Shown: piece after piece, positions 53,809-61,044 of the stretch
How positions within the stretch are numbered: position 1 is the first letter of the stretch
Layout: every line of letters starts with the position of its first letter
Assembly (NCBI GenBank): GCA_003030785.1
Contig: PYVH01000006.1
Span: 1-63,168, forward strand
From: Marinobacter sp. B9-2
GTDB lineage: Bacteria > Pseudomonadota > Gammaproteobacteria > Pseudomonadales > Oleiphilaceae
Length of the DNA stretch: 63,168 bases
Direction of reading: 5' to 3'
Notes under the pieces: generated by a model
Told to the model about the DNA's origin: nothing
Database searches by the model: none
Seen by the model: only the letters and a program-made list of their open reading frames with translations
Program-made: the position numbers and the translations under genes

Positions 53809-55104
53809 TCAGTATGAAGAGCTCATGCCAAACCATTCAGGGAAAATCACGATCAGTGCCAGCACAAACATCTGTATCAGGATGAAGGGCAGGACACCCT
53901 TGTAGATGTCCGTCGTTCGCACCTGGGGCGGCGCTACCCCCTTTAGATAGAACAACGAGAACCCGAACGGTGGCGTCAGGAAGCTCGTCTGCAGGTTCAT
54001 TGCGATCAGGATGGCGAACCAGAGCATGTTGATGCCCATCGCTTCTGCCACTGGCGCAAGAATCGGCACGATGATGAAGGAGATCTCAACAAAGTCGATG
54101 AAGAAGCCCAGCACCAGAATCACCACCATGGCCAGAATGATGAAGCCCCACTTTTCACCGGGCAGCTGAAGCAGCCATTCTTCCAGCAGGTAGTCGCCAC
54201 CGGTGTAGCTGAATACCATGGAGAAGGCCGTGGCGCCGATCAGGATCGCGAAGACCATGGCGGTCACCTTCACGGTGTCCTTGGACGCATCCCACACCAT
54301 TTTGAAAGAGAACTGCCGGTAGATGATGGCCAAAACCACGGCACCAACACCGCCCAGGGCAGATGACTCGGTGGGTGTGGCAATGCCGGTGAAGATCGAG
54401 CCCAGCACCACCACAATCAATGCCAGCGGTGGAATGATCGCCAACAGCGCATTGAAGATTTCCTTCTTCCGGGATACTCCCGGCTCATCCGGCATAGCCG
54501 GGGCAGTTTCAGGCTTCAGTCTGGTCAGGACCAGGATATACACGATGTATAGCCCGACCAACACAACGCCGGGCCAGACCGCGGCCTTGAACAGATCGCC
54601 GACCGGAAGGCCGAGGACATCGCCCAGGATAATAAGGATGATTGAGGGAGGAACAATCTGACCGAGGGTGCCGGATGCACAGATGGTTCCGGTAGCCAGT
54701 CGCTTGTCGTATTTGTGCGCGAGCATGACGGGCAGCGAGATCAGGCCCATGGCAACCACGCTGGCACCGACAACACCGGTAGAGGCTGCCAGCAGGGCAC
54801 CGACCAGAATCGTCGAAATGGCCAGGCCACCCGGGAGGCCGCCAAACAACCGGCCCATGGAGGTCAGAAGCTGTTCCGCCAACCGCGTCCGCTGGAGCAC
54901 CACGCCCATGAAAATAAACAGGGGGACGGCCATGAGCACGGTGTTCTGCATCACGCTCATGATGCGGTAGGGCATAAAGGCAAACAGGTCCATGCCCTCA
55001 GCAAAGATGCCGAAAAACAGGGCGACGCCGCCGAAGGTGAATGCCACCGGGAAGCCTAGCATCAGCATCAGCAGGGCGACACCGAACATAATCATACCGA
55101 TCAT
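53809..55104 (-). CDS. dctM: TRAP transporter large permease DctM
   Basis: The 12-helix translocation subunit of a sodium-driven TRAP transporter, 431 aa. Family landmarks: LMLGFPVAFTFGGVALFFG, LVGALLAASTGVVGASVVAMGLI, GTLGQIVPPSIILIILGDVLG, TPTESSALGGVGAV and TSFLTPPFGFSLFYLKGVAP. Its ATG overlaps the dctQ stop by 4 nt. The substrate is unknown; DctP homologues bind organic acids. Confidence 0.94.
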   Translation of the reverse strand: MIGMIMFGVALLMLMLGFPVAFTFGGVALFFGIFAEGMDLFAFMPYRIMSVMQNTVLMAVPLFIFMGVVLQRTRLAEQLLTSMGRLFGGLPGGLAISTILVGALLAASTGVVGASVVAMGLISLPVMLAHKYDKRLATGTICASGTLGQIVPPSIILIILGDVLGLPVGDLFKAAVWPGVVLVGLYIVYILVLTRLKPETAPAMPDEPGVSRKKEIFNALLAIIPPLALIVVVLGSIFTGIATPTESSALGGVGAVVLAIIYRQFSFKMVWDASKDTVKVTAMVFAILIGATAFSMVFSYTGGDYLLEEWLLQLPGEKWGFIILAMVVILVLGFFIDFVEISFIIVPILAPVAEAMGINMLWFAILIAMNLQTSFLTPPFGFSLFYLKGVAPPQVRTTDIYKGVLPFILIQMFVLALIVIFPEWFGMSSSY

Positions 55105-55646
55105 GCGAGGCCTCCTGCGCTGTGCTCACCTTCATATTCCTTGTCTCCTGCCATGACACGTATCGCGTAGGTCGCCATGTTGAGGCCGGCAATACCAATA
55201 AACACGGCGCTGACAGGGATGACGGATTTGATAATCCAGCGATGCGGTAGCCCGCCCGGATCACCGCTGCCCTCGCCCATCTTGTAGGAGTCGAGGGCGA
55301 AGTCGTAGCCGTAGATGCCGATCAGATAAGCGAATGGAATGACGAAAATAAAGGCGCCAACGAGGTTGACCCAGGCCTTCGCCTTGTTGCTCCATTTGGT
55401 GTAGAAAACGTCGACCCGAACATGACCATCCGTGCGCAATGCGTAGGGTATACCCAGCAGGAACACCACCGAATAAAGGTGCCACTCCATTTCCTGCATG
55501 CCGATTGAAACGTTGTTAAAGGCGTAGCGGGCTACGACGTCGTAAAAGACGTTGGCTGCCATCAGTATCATCGCGACACAGGCAACCCAGCCACAGAAGA
55601 TGGACAGTCGGGCAAGCCCGTCGTCCAGTTTGATAATCCACCGCAT
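55101..55646 (-). CDS. dctQ: TRAP transporter small permease DctQ
   Basis: The four-helix small membrane subunit, 181 aa. IFCGWVACVAMILMAANVFYDVVARY and WHLYSVVFLLGIPYALRTDGHVRVDVFY are the conserved helices and loop. It lies between the binding protein and DctM, separated from dctP by a hairpin. Confidence 0.92.
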   Translation of the reverse strand: MRWIIKLDDGLARLSIFCGWVACVAMILMAANVFYDVVARYAFNNVSIGMQEMEWHLYSVVFLLGIPYALRTDGHVRVDVFYTKWSNKAKAWVNLVGAFIFVIPFAYLIGIYGYDFALDSYKMGEGSGDPGGLPHRWIIKSVIPVSAVFIGIAGLNMATYAIRVMAGDKEYEGEHSAGGLA

Positions 55647-55701
55647 TGATGATCCCCCGCCAGACGACCTGGCGCTTTTTCAGTTGCTATAAACGACAAA
55701 A

Positions 55702-55728
55702 CCGGGATCACTACAAGAGCGATCCCGG
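55702..55728 (-). terminator. Stem-loop between dctP and dctQ
   Basis: An 8-bp perfect stem (CCGGGATC at 55702-55709, GATCCCGG at 55721-55728) with an 11-nt loop is followed on the minus strand by TTTTGTCG, 20 nt after the dctP stop. It probably acts as a partial terminator or 3'-end stabiliser, raising dctP over dctQM. Confidence 0.72.
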
Positions 55729-55747
55729 CTCCGTTACAGCCTATATC

Positions 55748-56824
55748 TTACTCGACTTCGGCCATGGTGTTGAGGTAGGCGCGCTCGGAAATGTTGGTGT
55801 AAGCGCGACTCTGCTCGAGGTAGCTTTTCTGTGACTCGATAATGGTCGCTGCCATTGGGCTCTCCTCGGCGGCTTCCTTCAGCAACTTGTTGTTGGCCTC
55901 GTACATGGCATCGAAAATTTCATCCGGGAAACGCTTGATCTGGACATTCGGGTATTCTTCACGAATGTTGGCCCAGGCTTCAGCGTTGGCGTGCTGGGAG
56001 TGAACCAGCATGTCGTAGGAGGCAGTGCGCATGGCAACACGCATGATTTCCTGCAGGTCCGCCGGAAGTTTATCCCAAACCCGCTTGTTCACCAGGAACT
56101 GGAGTTCGGTAGCAGGCTCGTGCCAACCGGTGTAGTAGTATTCGGCAATCTGCTGGAAACCAAGACGCAGATCCAGTGCCGGACCTACCCACTCAACCGC
56201 ATCGATGGTGTTACGCTCAAGAGCGGTATAGAGCTCGCCCGGGGCAATGTTGGTCGGGTTCACGCCAACTTCCGCGAACACTTCACCGGCGAAACCGGGG
56301 ATACGCATCTTCAGACCCTGAAGGTCTTCCAGCGAGTTGATTTCCTTGCGGAACCAGCCGCCCATCTGAACGCCGGTGTTGCCGCCCGGGAAAGACAGCA
56401 TGTTGTGAGGCTCGTACACTTCCTGCATCAGCTCCATGCCGCCGCCGTGGTAGAACCAGGCGTACTGTTCCATGGCGTTCATGCCAAACGGCATGCTGGT
56501 GAAGAACAGGGTCTCGGGAACCTTGCCTTTCCAGTAGTAGGACGCGGAGTGGCCCATGTCGTACTGACCGGCCTTGACCATATCAAACACGCCCAGCGGG
56601 GCTTTGTGCTTGTTGGCCGAATCGATACGGACTTTGAGTCGTCCGTCAGACATTTTCTCTACGGTTTCGGCAAAGCGTTTGGTGGTGTCGCCGAAAATCG
56701 GGAAGTTTGGCCCCCAGGTTTCTGCAAGGCGGAGTGTGAAGGTGTCTTGGGCGAGCGCCTGTGTGGAGGCAAAGGTTGTTGCCACAGCCAGCACAGCCGC
56801 GGAAAGAACAGAACGGATCTTCAT
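55748..56824 (-). CDS. dctP: TRAP transporter substrate-binding protein DctP
   Basis: Periplasmic binding protein of 358 aa with a signal peptide ending near ALAQ. TRAP-family motifs: FTLRLAETWGPNFPIFGDTTKRFAE, LKMRIPGFAGEVFAEVGVNPTNI with the Arg that salt-bridges ligand carboxylates, GELYTALERNTIDAVEWVGP. It belongs to the DctP group that often binds C4-dicarboxylates, 2-oxo acids or aromatic acids; the ligand here is unknown. It is first in dctP-dctQ-dctM. Confidence 0.92.
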   Translation of the reverse strand: MKIRSVLSAAVLAVATTFASTQALAQDTFTLRLAETWGPNFPIFGDTTKRFAETVEKMSDGRLKVRIDSANKHKAPLGVFDMVKAGQYDMGHSASYYWKGKVPETLFFTSMPFGMNAMEQYAWFYHGGGMELMQEVYEPHNMLSFPGGNTGVQMGGWFRKEINSLEDLQGLKMRIPGFAGEVFAEVGVNPTNIAPGELYTALERNTIDAVEWVGPALDLRLGFQQIAEYYYTGWHEPATELQFLVNKRVWDKLPADLQEIMRVAMRTASYDMLVHSQHANAEAWANIREEYPNVQIKRFPDEIFDAMYEANNKLLKEAAEESPMAATIIESQKSYLEQSRAYTNISERAYLNTMAEVE

Positions 56825-56903
56825 TGCTCTTCTATCCTCTTATCTTTTTTGTGGGTAGAGCGCCGCCCCTTTTGGGGTCGAACAACTCTTTATGCTAGTT
56901 CAA

Positions 56904-56922
56904 GTTAGCAATTATCGTTAAC
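56904..56922. promoter_or_regulatory. Imperfect palindrome upstream of dctP
   Basis: GTTAGCAAT-T-ATCGTTAAC matches itself at 7 of 9 positions per half site and lies about 80 nt upstream of the dctP start. It could be an operator for a dimeric regulator; none is encoded next to it. Confidence 0.35.
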
Positions 56923-56970
56923 AAACGAAATCGAAAACCGGACATAGTACGACCTTGGTCTTACAGCGGA

Positions 56971-57435
56971 TCAGAGATCCTCCATTCGCCCGATCTGACT
57001 GGCCAGACGCATGGCCTCGTGCTCTTCCAGAGCCAGAAGGTCCTCCAGCAGAGACTTGGCCTCGGGTATCTCGGCCTTGCCAATCAGCGAGTCGTAGAGG
57101 TCCATGACCTGGTCGTGGAACTGGAAGACCTCCCGAGCGATGTCCTCGAACGACATGGAAGCGTAGTGGGTATAGGAGTCGGCGCTCGGGCCAATGGGCT
57201 TGTGCTGGTTGTTCAGGTAATCGTAGAGGCGTGTGCTCAGGGCCTTGCGTTCGGCCTGGTTCTCAAATTCACGCACGGCTTTCTCCAGCAGCGCCTCATG
57301 GCGCGACAGGTAGTCGAGTAACGCGGCGGCTCTTTCGTCATTGTTCAGTTTGGCCGATTCATGAAGACTACGGGACAGATGCGCGTGCAGCTGGCGTGTC
57401 CAGTCAATCAGGTTCTCGAAGGTTTTTATCTCCAT
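56971..57435 (-). CDS. Small helical, ferritin-like protein of unknown function
   Basis: A 154-aa helical protein. I use the ATG at 57435 (AAGGAG 7 nt upstream) rather than the longer open frame. Residues such as LLDYLSRHEALLEKAVREFE, FEDIAREVFQFHDQVMDLY and LLEDLLALEEHEAMRLASQ repeat acidic and histidine residues on helices, as in rubrerythrin/ferritin-like metal proteins, but the exact E-x6-Y/E-x2-H pairs are not certain. It is divergent from the GH84 gene. Confidence 0.6.
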   Translation of the reverse strand: MEIKTFENLIDWTRQLHAHLSRSLHESAKLNNDERAAALLDYLSRHEALLEKAVREFENQAERKALSTRLYDYLNNQHKPIGPSADSYTHYASMSFEDIAREVFQFHDQVMDLYDSLIGKAEIPEAKSLLEDLLALEEHEAMRLASQIGRMEDL

Positions 57436-57553
57436 TGCTTTGCTCCTTACCGGGGCGGATCGTTTGTAGTTGGCATTAGGGGTAAGTCTAGTCAAAATTG
57501 AGGGTTATGGGGTACCCGACCGGGCCCCGGAATCCGCGAAACGGAAATTGGCC

Positions 57554-58621
57554 ATGACAACGACACTCGGAATCATTGAAGGATTCTACGGCCCCATGTG
57601 GACCTGGCAGGAGCGCCGGCACCTTGTGCGCACTCTGGCACCCCATGGTTACGGGTTTTATCTTTATGCACCCAAGGCCGATGCATTCCTGCGACGCAAA
57701 TGGCAACAGCCCCACCCACCGGCCATGGCCTCGGAGCTGGCGGAATTCTCGCGCTTCTGCCGGCATGAGGGGGTGCGTTTCGGGGTGGGTCTGAGCCCGT
57801 TCGAGGTGTTCAACCGGTTCGACGATGAGGCTCGCGCAGCTTTGGCAGACAAACTCGCACTGCTGGAACGCATGGGCATTGATGAGCTGGCCATCCTGTT
57901 TGATGACATGCGCTCCGATACTCCTGACCTTGCTGGCATCCAGGCAGACATAGTGCACTGGGTTCGTGAGCGCACAGCCATCAGGCACCTGAGTGTCTGC
58001 CCCAGTTACTATTCCGATGACCCGGTGCTGGACCGGGTGTTCGGAGAGCGCCCGGCGGATTATCTGGAGACCCTCGGGCGCAAGCTGGACCATTCGGTGA
58101 ATGTCTTCTGGACCGGCGAGGAGGTGTGTTCCCGGGAAATATCCCCCGGGCACCTGATACGGGTCGGGGATCTGCTCGGCCGCAAGCCGGTACTCTGGGA
58201 CAATTACCCGGTCAATGACGGTGACCGGATGTCGCAACACCTGCATCTTCGCGCGTTCACCGGGCGGCCCGCGGCAAATGCGGCGCACCTGGCCGGCCAC
58301 GGAATCAATCCGGCTCTGCAGCCTACATTAACGGCGATTCCGGCCATCACACTGGCAGAGTCCTATCGCCTGGGCCCCTCCTATCAATACGGTCAGGCGT
58401 TCCGCCATGCAGCCTGGGAAGTGCTCGGCAGGGAGCTGGCGGCCCAGCTGCACGCAGATTTACTGGTGCTTCAGGATGCTGGTCTGGGCCGGATCAGTGA
58501 TGAAAAGCGGCAGAGTCTTCAGCATACCTACGATGCCTTTGACCACCCCGCGGCCAACGAGATCCTGCGCTGGCTGGCAGGTGAATATCAGGTGACTGAT
58601 GAGATGGTGGCGACGCAGTAG
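57554..58621 (+). CDS. GH84-family glycoside hydrolase (O-GlcNAcase-like beta-N-acetylglucosaminidase)
   Basis: A 355-aa enzyme. The motif LGIIEGFYGPMWTWQER at the N-terminus, LAILFDDM with the catalytic Asp pair (about 117-118), NVFWTGEEVCS and LWDNYPVNDGDRM are diagnostic of the GH84 catalytic barrel, where substrate-assisted hydrolysis uses the 2-acetamido group. I use ATG 57554. No signal peptide is visible, and no accessory carbohydrate domains follow, so it should act in the cytoplasm. The substrate could be a GlcNAc sugar or a cell-wall fragment. Confidence 0.85.
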   Translation: MTTTLGIIEGFYGPMWTWQERRHLVRTLAPHGYGFYLYAPKADAFLRRKWQQPHPPAMASELAEFSRFCRHEGVRFGVGLSPFEVFNRFDDEARAALADKLALLERMGIDELAILFDDMRSDTPDLAGIQADIVHWVRERTAIRHLSVCPSYYSDDPVLDRVFGERPADYLETLGRKLDHSVNVFWTGEEVCSREISPGHLIRVGDLLGRKPVLWDNYPVNDGDRMSQHLHLRAFTGRPAANAAHLAGHGINPALQPTLTAIPAITLAESYRLGPSYQYGQAFRHAAWEVLGRELAAQLHADLLVLQDAGLGRISDEKRQSLQHTYDAFDHPAANEILRWLAGEYQVTDEMVATQ

Positions 58622-58630
58622 ACTTGCCGG

Positions 58631-59041
58631 CTACCGGAGATAATACTCGACCGTCGAGACCACCCGAACGGTTTTCACCGGTTGTTGCCCTTCCATGATG
58701 CCCGGCGCCTGATCCCGTGCCAGAATCTGGAAAACGCCCTGATTGGCCCGGCGCAGACCTCCGAGTTCCGCCTTGGCATCCTGGTCAATGGCCTGCAGCT
58801 TCAGGAATGCCATGATCGCATCCCGGCTACTTCTGGCCTTGTCCTGGGCCTCACTCAGCGACGCCCCGGTCGCAACAAACCGGATGGGCCACAAGGCAAG
58901 ATCTGCATTCACTTCCCGTTCAGCCACACCCTTGACGGTGACATAGCGGTCGCCGGTACGCAGGTCGGTAAGGCCGTCGCCGATCAGGGCGGCGGAGATA
59001 ATGGCGCTGATACCGAGAATCAGCGAGGCAAGAAGTTTCAT
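58631..59041 (-). CDS. SIMPL (DUF541) domain protein with a large internal deletion
   Basis: Residues 1-80 match the start of SIMPL proteins (LLASLILGISAIISAALIGD, RTGDRYVTVKGVAEREV, LWPIRFVATG) and residues 91-136 match the very end (LGGLRRANQGVFQILARDQ, KTVRVVSTVEYYL). About 100 residues that normally lie between are absent; the join is around residues 84-91 (58768-58792). The frame is open and a signal anchor is intact. At 136 aa it is roughly half the usual 230-240. It may be non-functional; function of the family is poorly known. Confidence 0.8.
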   Translation of the reverse strand: MKLLASLILGISAIISAALIGDGLTDLRTGDRYVTVKGVAEREVNADLALWPIRFVATGASLSEAQDKARSSRDAIMAFLKLQAIDQDAKAELGGLRRANQGVFQILARDQAPGIMEGQQPVKTVRVVSTVEYYLR

Positions 59042-59160
59042 GGAGTGTTCCCTGTATTGCACTACCGGAAAGTTCCGGAAAGCGTCCTTTTGCTAGCTGC
59101 TATCCTGAAGATCAGGAACAAGATTAGCGCTTCACGCCCCCAAGCTGAAAGGGAGGAAGC

Positions 59161-59694
59161 ATGACGGCTGTGAAAGTTGAGTGTGTCAAAGGCAACATCG
59201 CCGCACAGCAGGATATGGATGTAATCGTGAATGCTGCCAATGCCGAACTTCTGCCCGGCAGTGGCGTGGCCGGTGCCATTCACAGTGCTGCCGGCCCCGG
59301 GCTGGCAGAGGAGTGCCGGGCGCTGGCGCCCATCAGTCCCGGCCAGGCGGTGATCAGCTCGGCCCACAACCTGCCGAACCAGCATGTCATCCATTGCCTG
59401 GGCCCGGTTTATGGGGTGGATGGGCCTTCGGACCGTTTGCTGGCAGACTGTTTCCGGAATGCGCTGCGCCTGGCGGACCAGAACGGCCTGTCGTCCATTG
59501 CCTTTCCCGCCATTTCTACCGGCGTGTTCGGATACCCGCTGCGGGACGCAGCCGCCGTGGCCATGAAAGCGGTTGCCGACAGCCTGGCGGATCTCAACTC
59601 TGTTCGCCTGGTCCGGTTTGTCCTGTTCAGCGATCAGGATCTTTCAGTATTTGATGAGGCCCGCAAGCTCGAATCGGACCTTTCTGGGCGGTAG
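59161..59694 (+). CDS. Macrodomain protein, ADP-ribose/O-acetyl-ADP-ribose deacetylase-like
   Basis: A 177-aa single-domain protein. MDVIVNAANAELLPGSGVAGAIH (with the catalytic-type Asn and the loop GSGVAGAI) and PAISTGVFGYPLRDAA (phosphate-binding loop) match MacroD/YmdB-type macrodomains. It probably hydrolyses O-acetyl-ADP-ribose or removes ADP-ribose from acidic residues. It is divergent from the SIMPL gene and ends 9 nt from the convergent ChaN-like gene. Confidence 0.9.
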   Translation: MTAVKVECVKGNIAAQQDMDVIVNAANAELLPGSGVAGAIHSAAGPGLAEECRALAPISPGQAVISSAHNLPNQHVIHCLGPVYGVDGPSDRLLADCFRNALRLADQNGLSSIAFPAISTGVFGYPLRDAAAVAMKAVADSLADLNSVRLVRFVLFSDQDLSVFDEARKLESDLSGR

Positions 59695-59702
59695 AGGCGG
59701 TT

Positions 59703-60710
59703 TTAGTCGCAGGTCTTGTCGGTTGATCGCCGGAAACGGGCTTTCATGGCTTCGCGTTCCCGCTCGGCGTCCTGGAATTCGTCGGGCAGGGGCTGGATGA
59801 AGTAAACGAAGTCACCCTTTGCGCGATTCCGGTCCAGTGGTGGTTCGTTGACGTCCGAAGGCCAGAAAACCGGACTGACAACGGCCACTGACACCCCTGG
59901 TGCTCGCTGTTTCAGCAATGCCACCGTTCCCAGCCCCTCTTCGCTGTGGAAGGTGCCGGTCAGGTGCAGGACCTGGTGCTCCGGATACTCTGCCCGGGCT
60001 TGAAGAATGCGGGCGGCCATGGTGTTGTCACGTAGCAACTGGGCCTTATAGGTGTTCTCCATCCGCTCGCTCATGGTGCTGTCGGCCTGATGGCTGGCGC
60101 CAATGGCTGCCATGAACTTTTCCCGGTAGGCCGGGGTGTCCATGAAGGGACCTGCGGGTAACTTCTGCTTTACGGTCTCGGAGACACTGTCGAGGTACTC
60201 AGGACCTTTCCGGCCCACACAGCGGACAACGTCTGCCGGCGCATTGGCAGCGATCACCGGCAGATTCTGCTGGCGTGCAAATTCCACCAGTGGCCGGTAG
60301 GAGCCGCGGTAGTTGTCCCAGGCCCCGGCATCCTCAATCATTTCGGTTTCGCCGATCTCACCCTGCAGATACCGATTCAGCTCATCCTGGTGGTCCAGGT
60401 TGAACTGTTCCATGGCAAGAATCTGCTCTGGCCGCAGCCGATACAATGCCGTCTGAAGCCGGGACTGCAGAAGATGGGAGCCGTGGTGCCCATGGTATTC
60501 CCCCACAACCACGACATCTGTGTTGACCAGTCGCTGCGCCAACTCTTCTGGAGTCAGGACGGTATTGTTTTCCGGCTGCACTATCTGGGCATCGTACTGG
60601 GTTTGAGGTGCCGGCAGTGTTGTGTCACGGGCTTTTGAAGAAGGCATGGCGGTGCATCCGTTCAGGGCAGAGAGTGTGGCAAGGAGCAGGGCGGGTGCGA
60701 GAACTTTCAT
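59703..60710 (-). CDS. ChaN-family (heme-binding uptake, Tiki-like) lipoprotein
   Basis: A 335-aa lipoprotein; the signal peptide ends in the lipobox LNGC. VVVVGEYHGHHGSHLLQ is the metal/heme-site motif of ChaN and Tiki-like proteins, with further support from ILAMEQFNLDHQDELNRYLQG, LPVIAANAPADVV and VLHLTGTFHSEEGLG. Related proteins bind heme or hydrolyse unknown substrates at the outer membrane. No iron-uptake genes are adjacent. Confidence 0.85.
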   Translation of the reverse strand: MKVLAPALLLATLSALNGCTAMPSSKARDTTLPAPQTQYDAQIVQPENNTVLTPEELAQRLVNTDVVVVGEYHGHHGSHLLQSRLQTALYRLRPEQILAMEQFNLDHQDELNRYLQGEIGETEMIEDAGAWDNYRGSYRPLVEFARQQNLPVIAANAPADVVRCVGRKGPEYLDSVSETVKQKLPAGPFMDTPAYREKFMAAIGASHQADSTMSERMENTYKAQLLRDNTMAARILQARAEYPEHQVLHLTGTFHSEEGLGTVALLKQRAPGVSVAVVSPVFWPSDVNEPPLDRNRAKGDFVYFIQPLPDEFQDAEREREAMKARFRRSTDKTCD

Positions 60711-60735
60711 GGTATTCCTTACGTTCTGATCACAG

Positions 60736-60915
60736 TCAGGATCTTTTTTCGCGTTCTTCGCGCCAGTCCGGCCCCAATCTTTCTTCCACGTATTCCCGGA
60801 TGAATTGGCGCACTCTCTGGGAGGGCGTTACATCCTCCTGCTTACACAGTTCCTCAAAGACGGCCTTTTTGTCCGGGTCGATCAGCAGTGTCAGGCGAGC
60901 AGTGCGTTTTTCCAT
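60736..60915 (-). CDS. Ribbon-helix-helix (CopG-like) regulator
   Basis: A small basic protein of 59 aa from the ATG at 60915 (64 aa from the GTG at 60930). TARLTLLIDPDKKAVFEELC forms the DNA-binding beta strand and first helix, and EDVTPSQRVRQFIREYVEERL the second, typical of MetJ/CopG proteins. No toxin partner lies next to it. A perfect 19-bp palindrome 34 nt upstream of the start is a likely binding site, and the divergent SulP gene follows. Confidence 0.78.
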   Translation of the reverse strand: MEKRTARLTLLIDPDKKAVFEELCKQEDVTPSQRVRQFIREYVEERLGPDWREEREKRS

Positions 60916-60948
60916 AGGGTTGTTCTTCACGTCTGGTGATTTTCAGAT

Positions 60949-60967
60949 ATGTTAATCAGATTAACAT
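60949..60967. promoter_or_regulatory. 19-bp perfect palindrome, likely operator between RHH gene and sulP
   Basis: ATGTTAATC-A-GATTAACAT is a perfect 9+1+9 palindrome. It lies 34 nt upstream of the RHH start and directly against the -35 box of the predicted SulP promoter, so a bound protein could affect both genes. Ribbon-helix-helix proteins commonly bind such sites next to their own gene. Confidence 0.6.
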
Positions 60968-60994
60968 TGAATGAATATGAAATGAGCATATAAT
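60967..60994 (+). promoter_or_regulatory. Predicted sigma-70 promoter of the SulP gene
   Basis: TTGAAT (60967-60972) and TATAAT (60989-60994) with a 16-nt spacer form a good sigma-70-type promoter about 50 nt before the SulP ATG. The operator palindrome overlaps the first base of the -35 box. Confidence 0.6.
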
Positions 60995-61044
60995 TTACAG
61001 GCATCCGTTGCAATTCCTGAACCCTGGCAATTAACGAGCCTTTC

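Noticed and set aside
60736-60930. Toxin-antitoxin pair around the ribbon-helix-helix gene
   Set aside because: No small toxin gene lies on either side; the neighbours are a ChaN-like lipoprotein and a SulP transporter.
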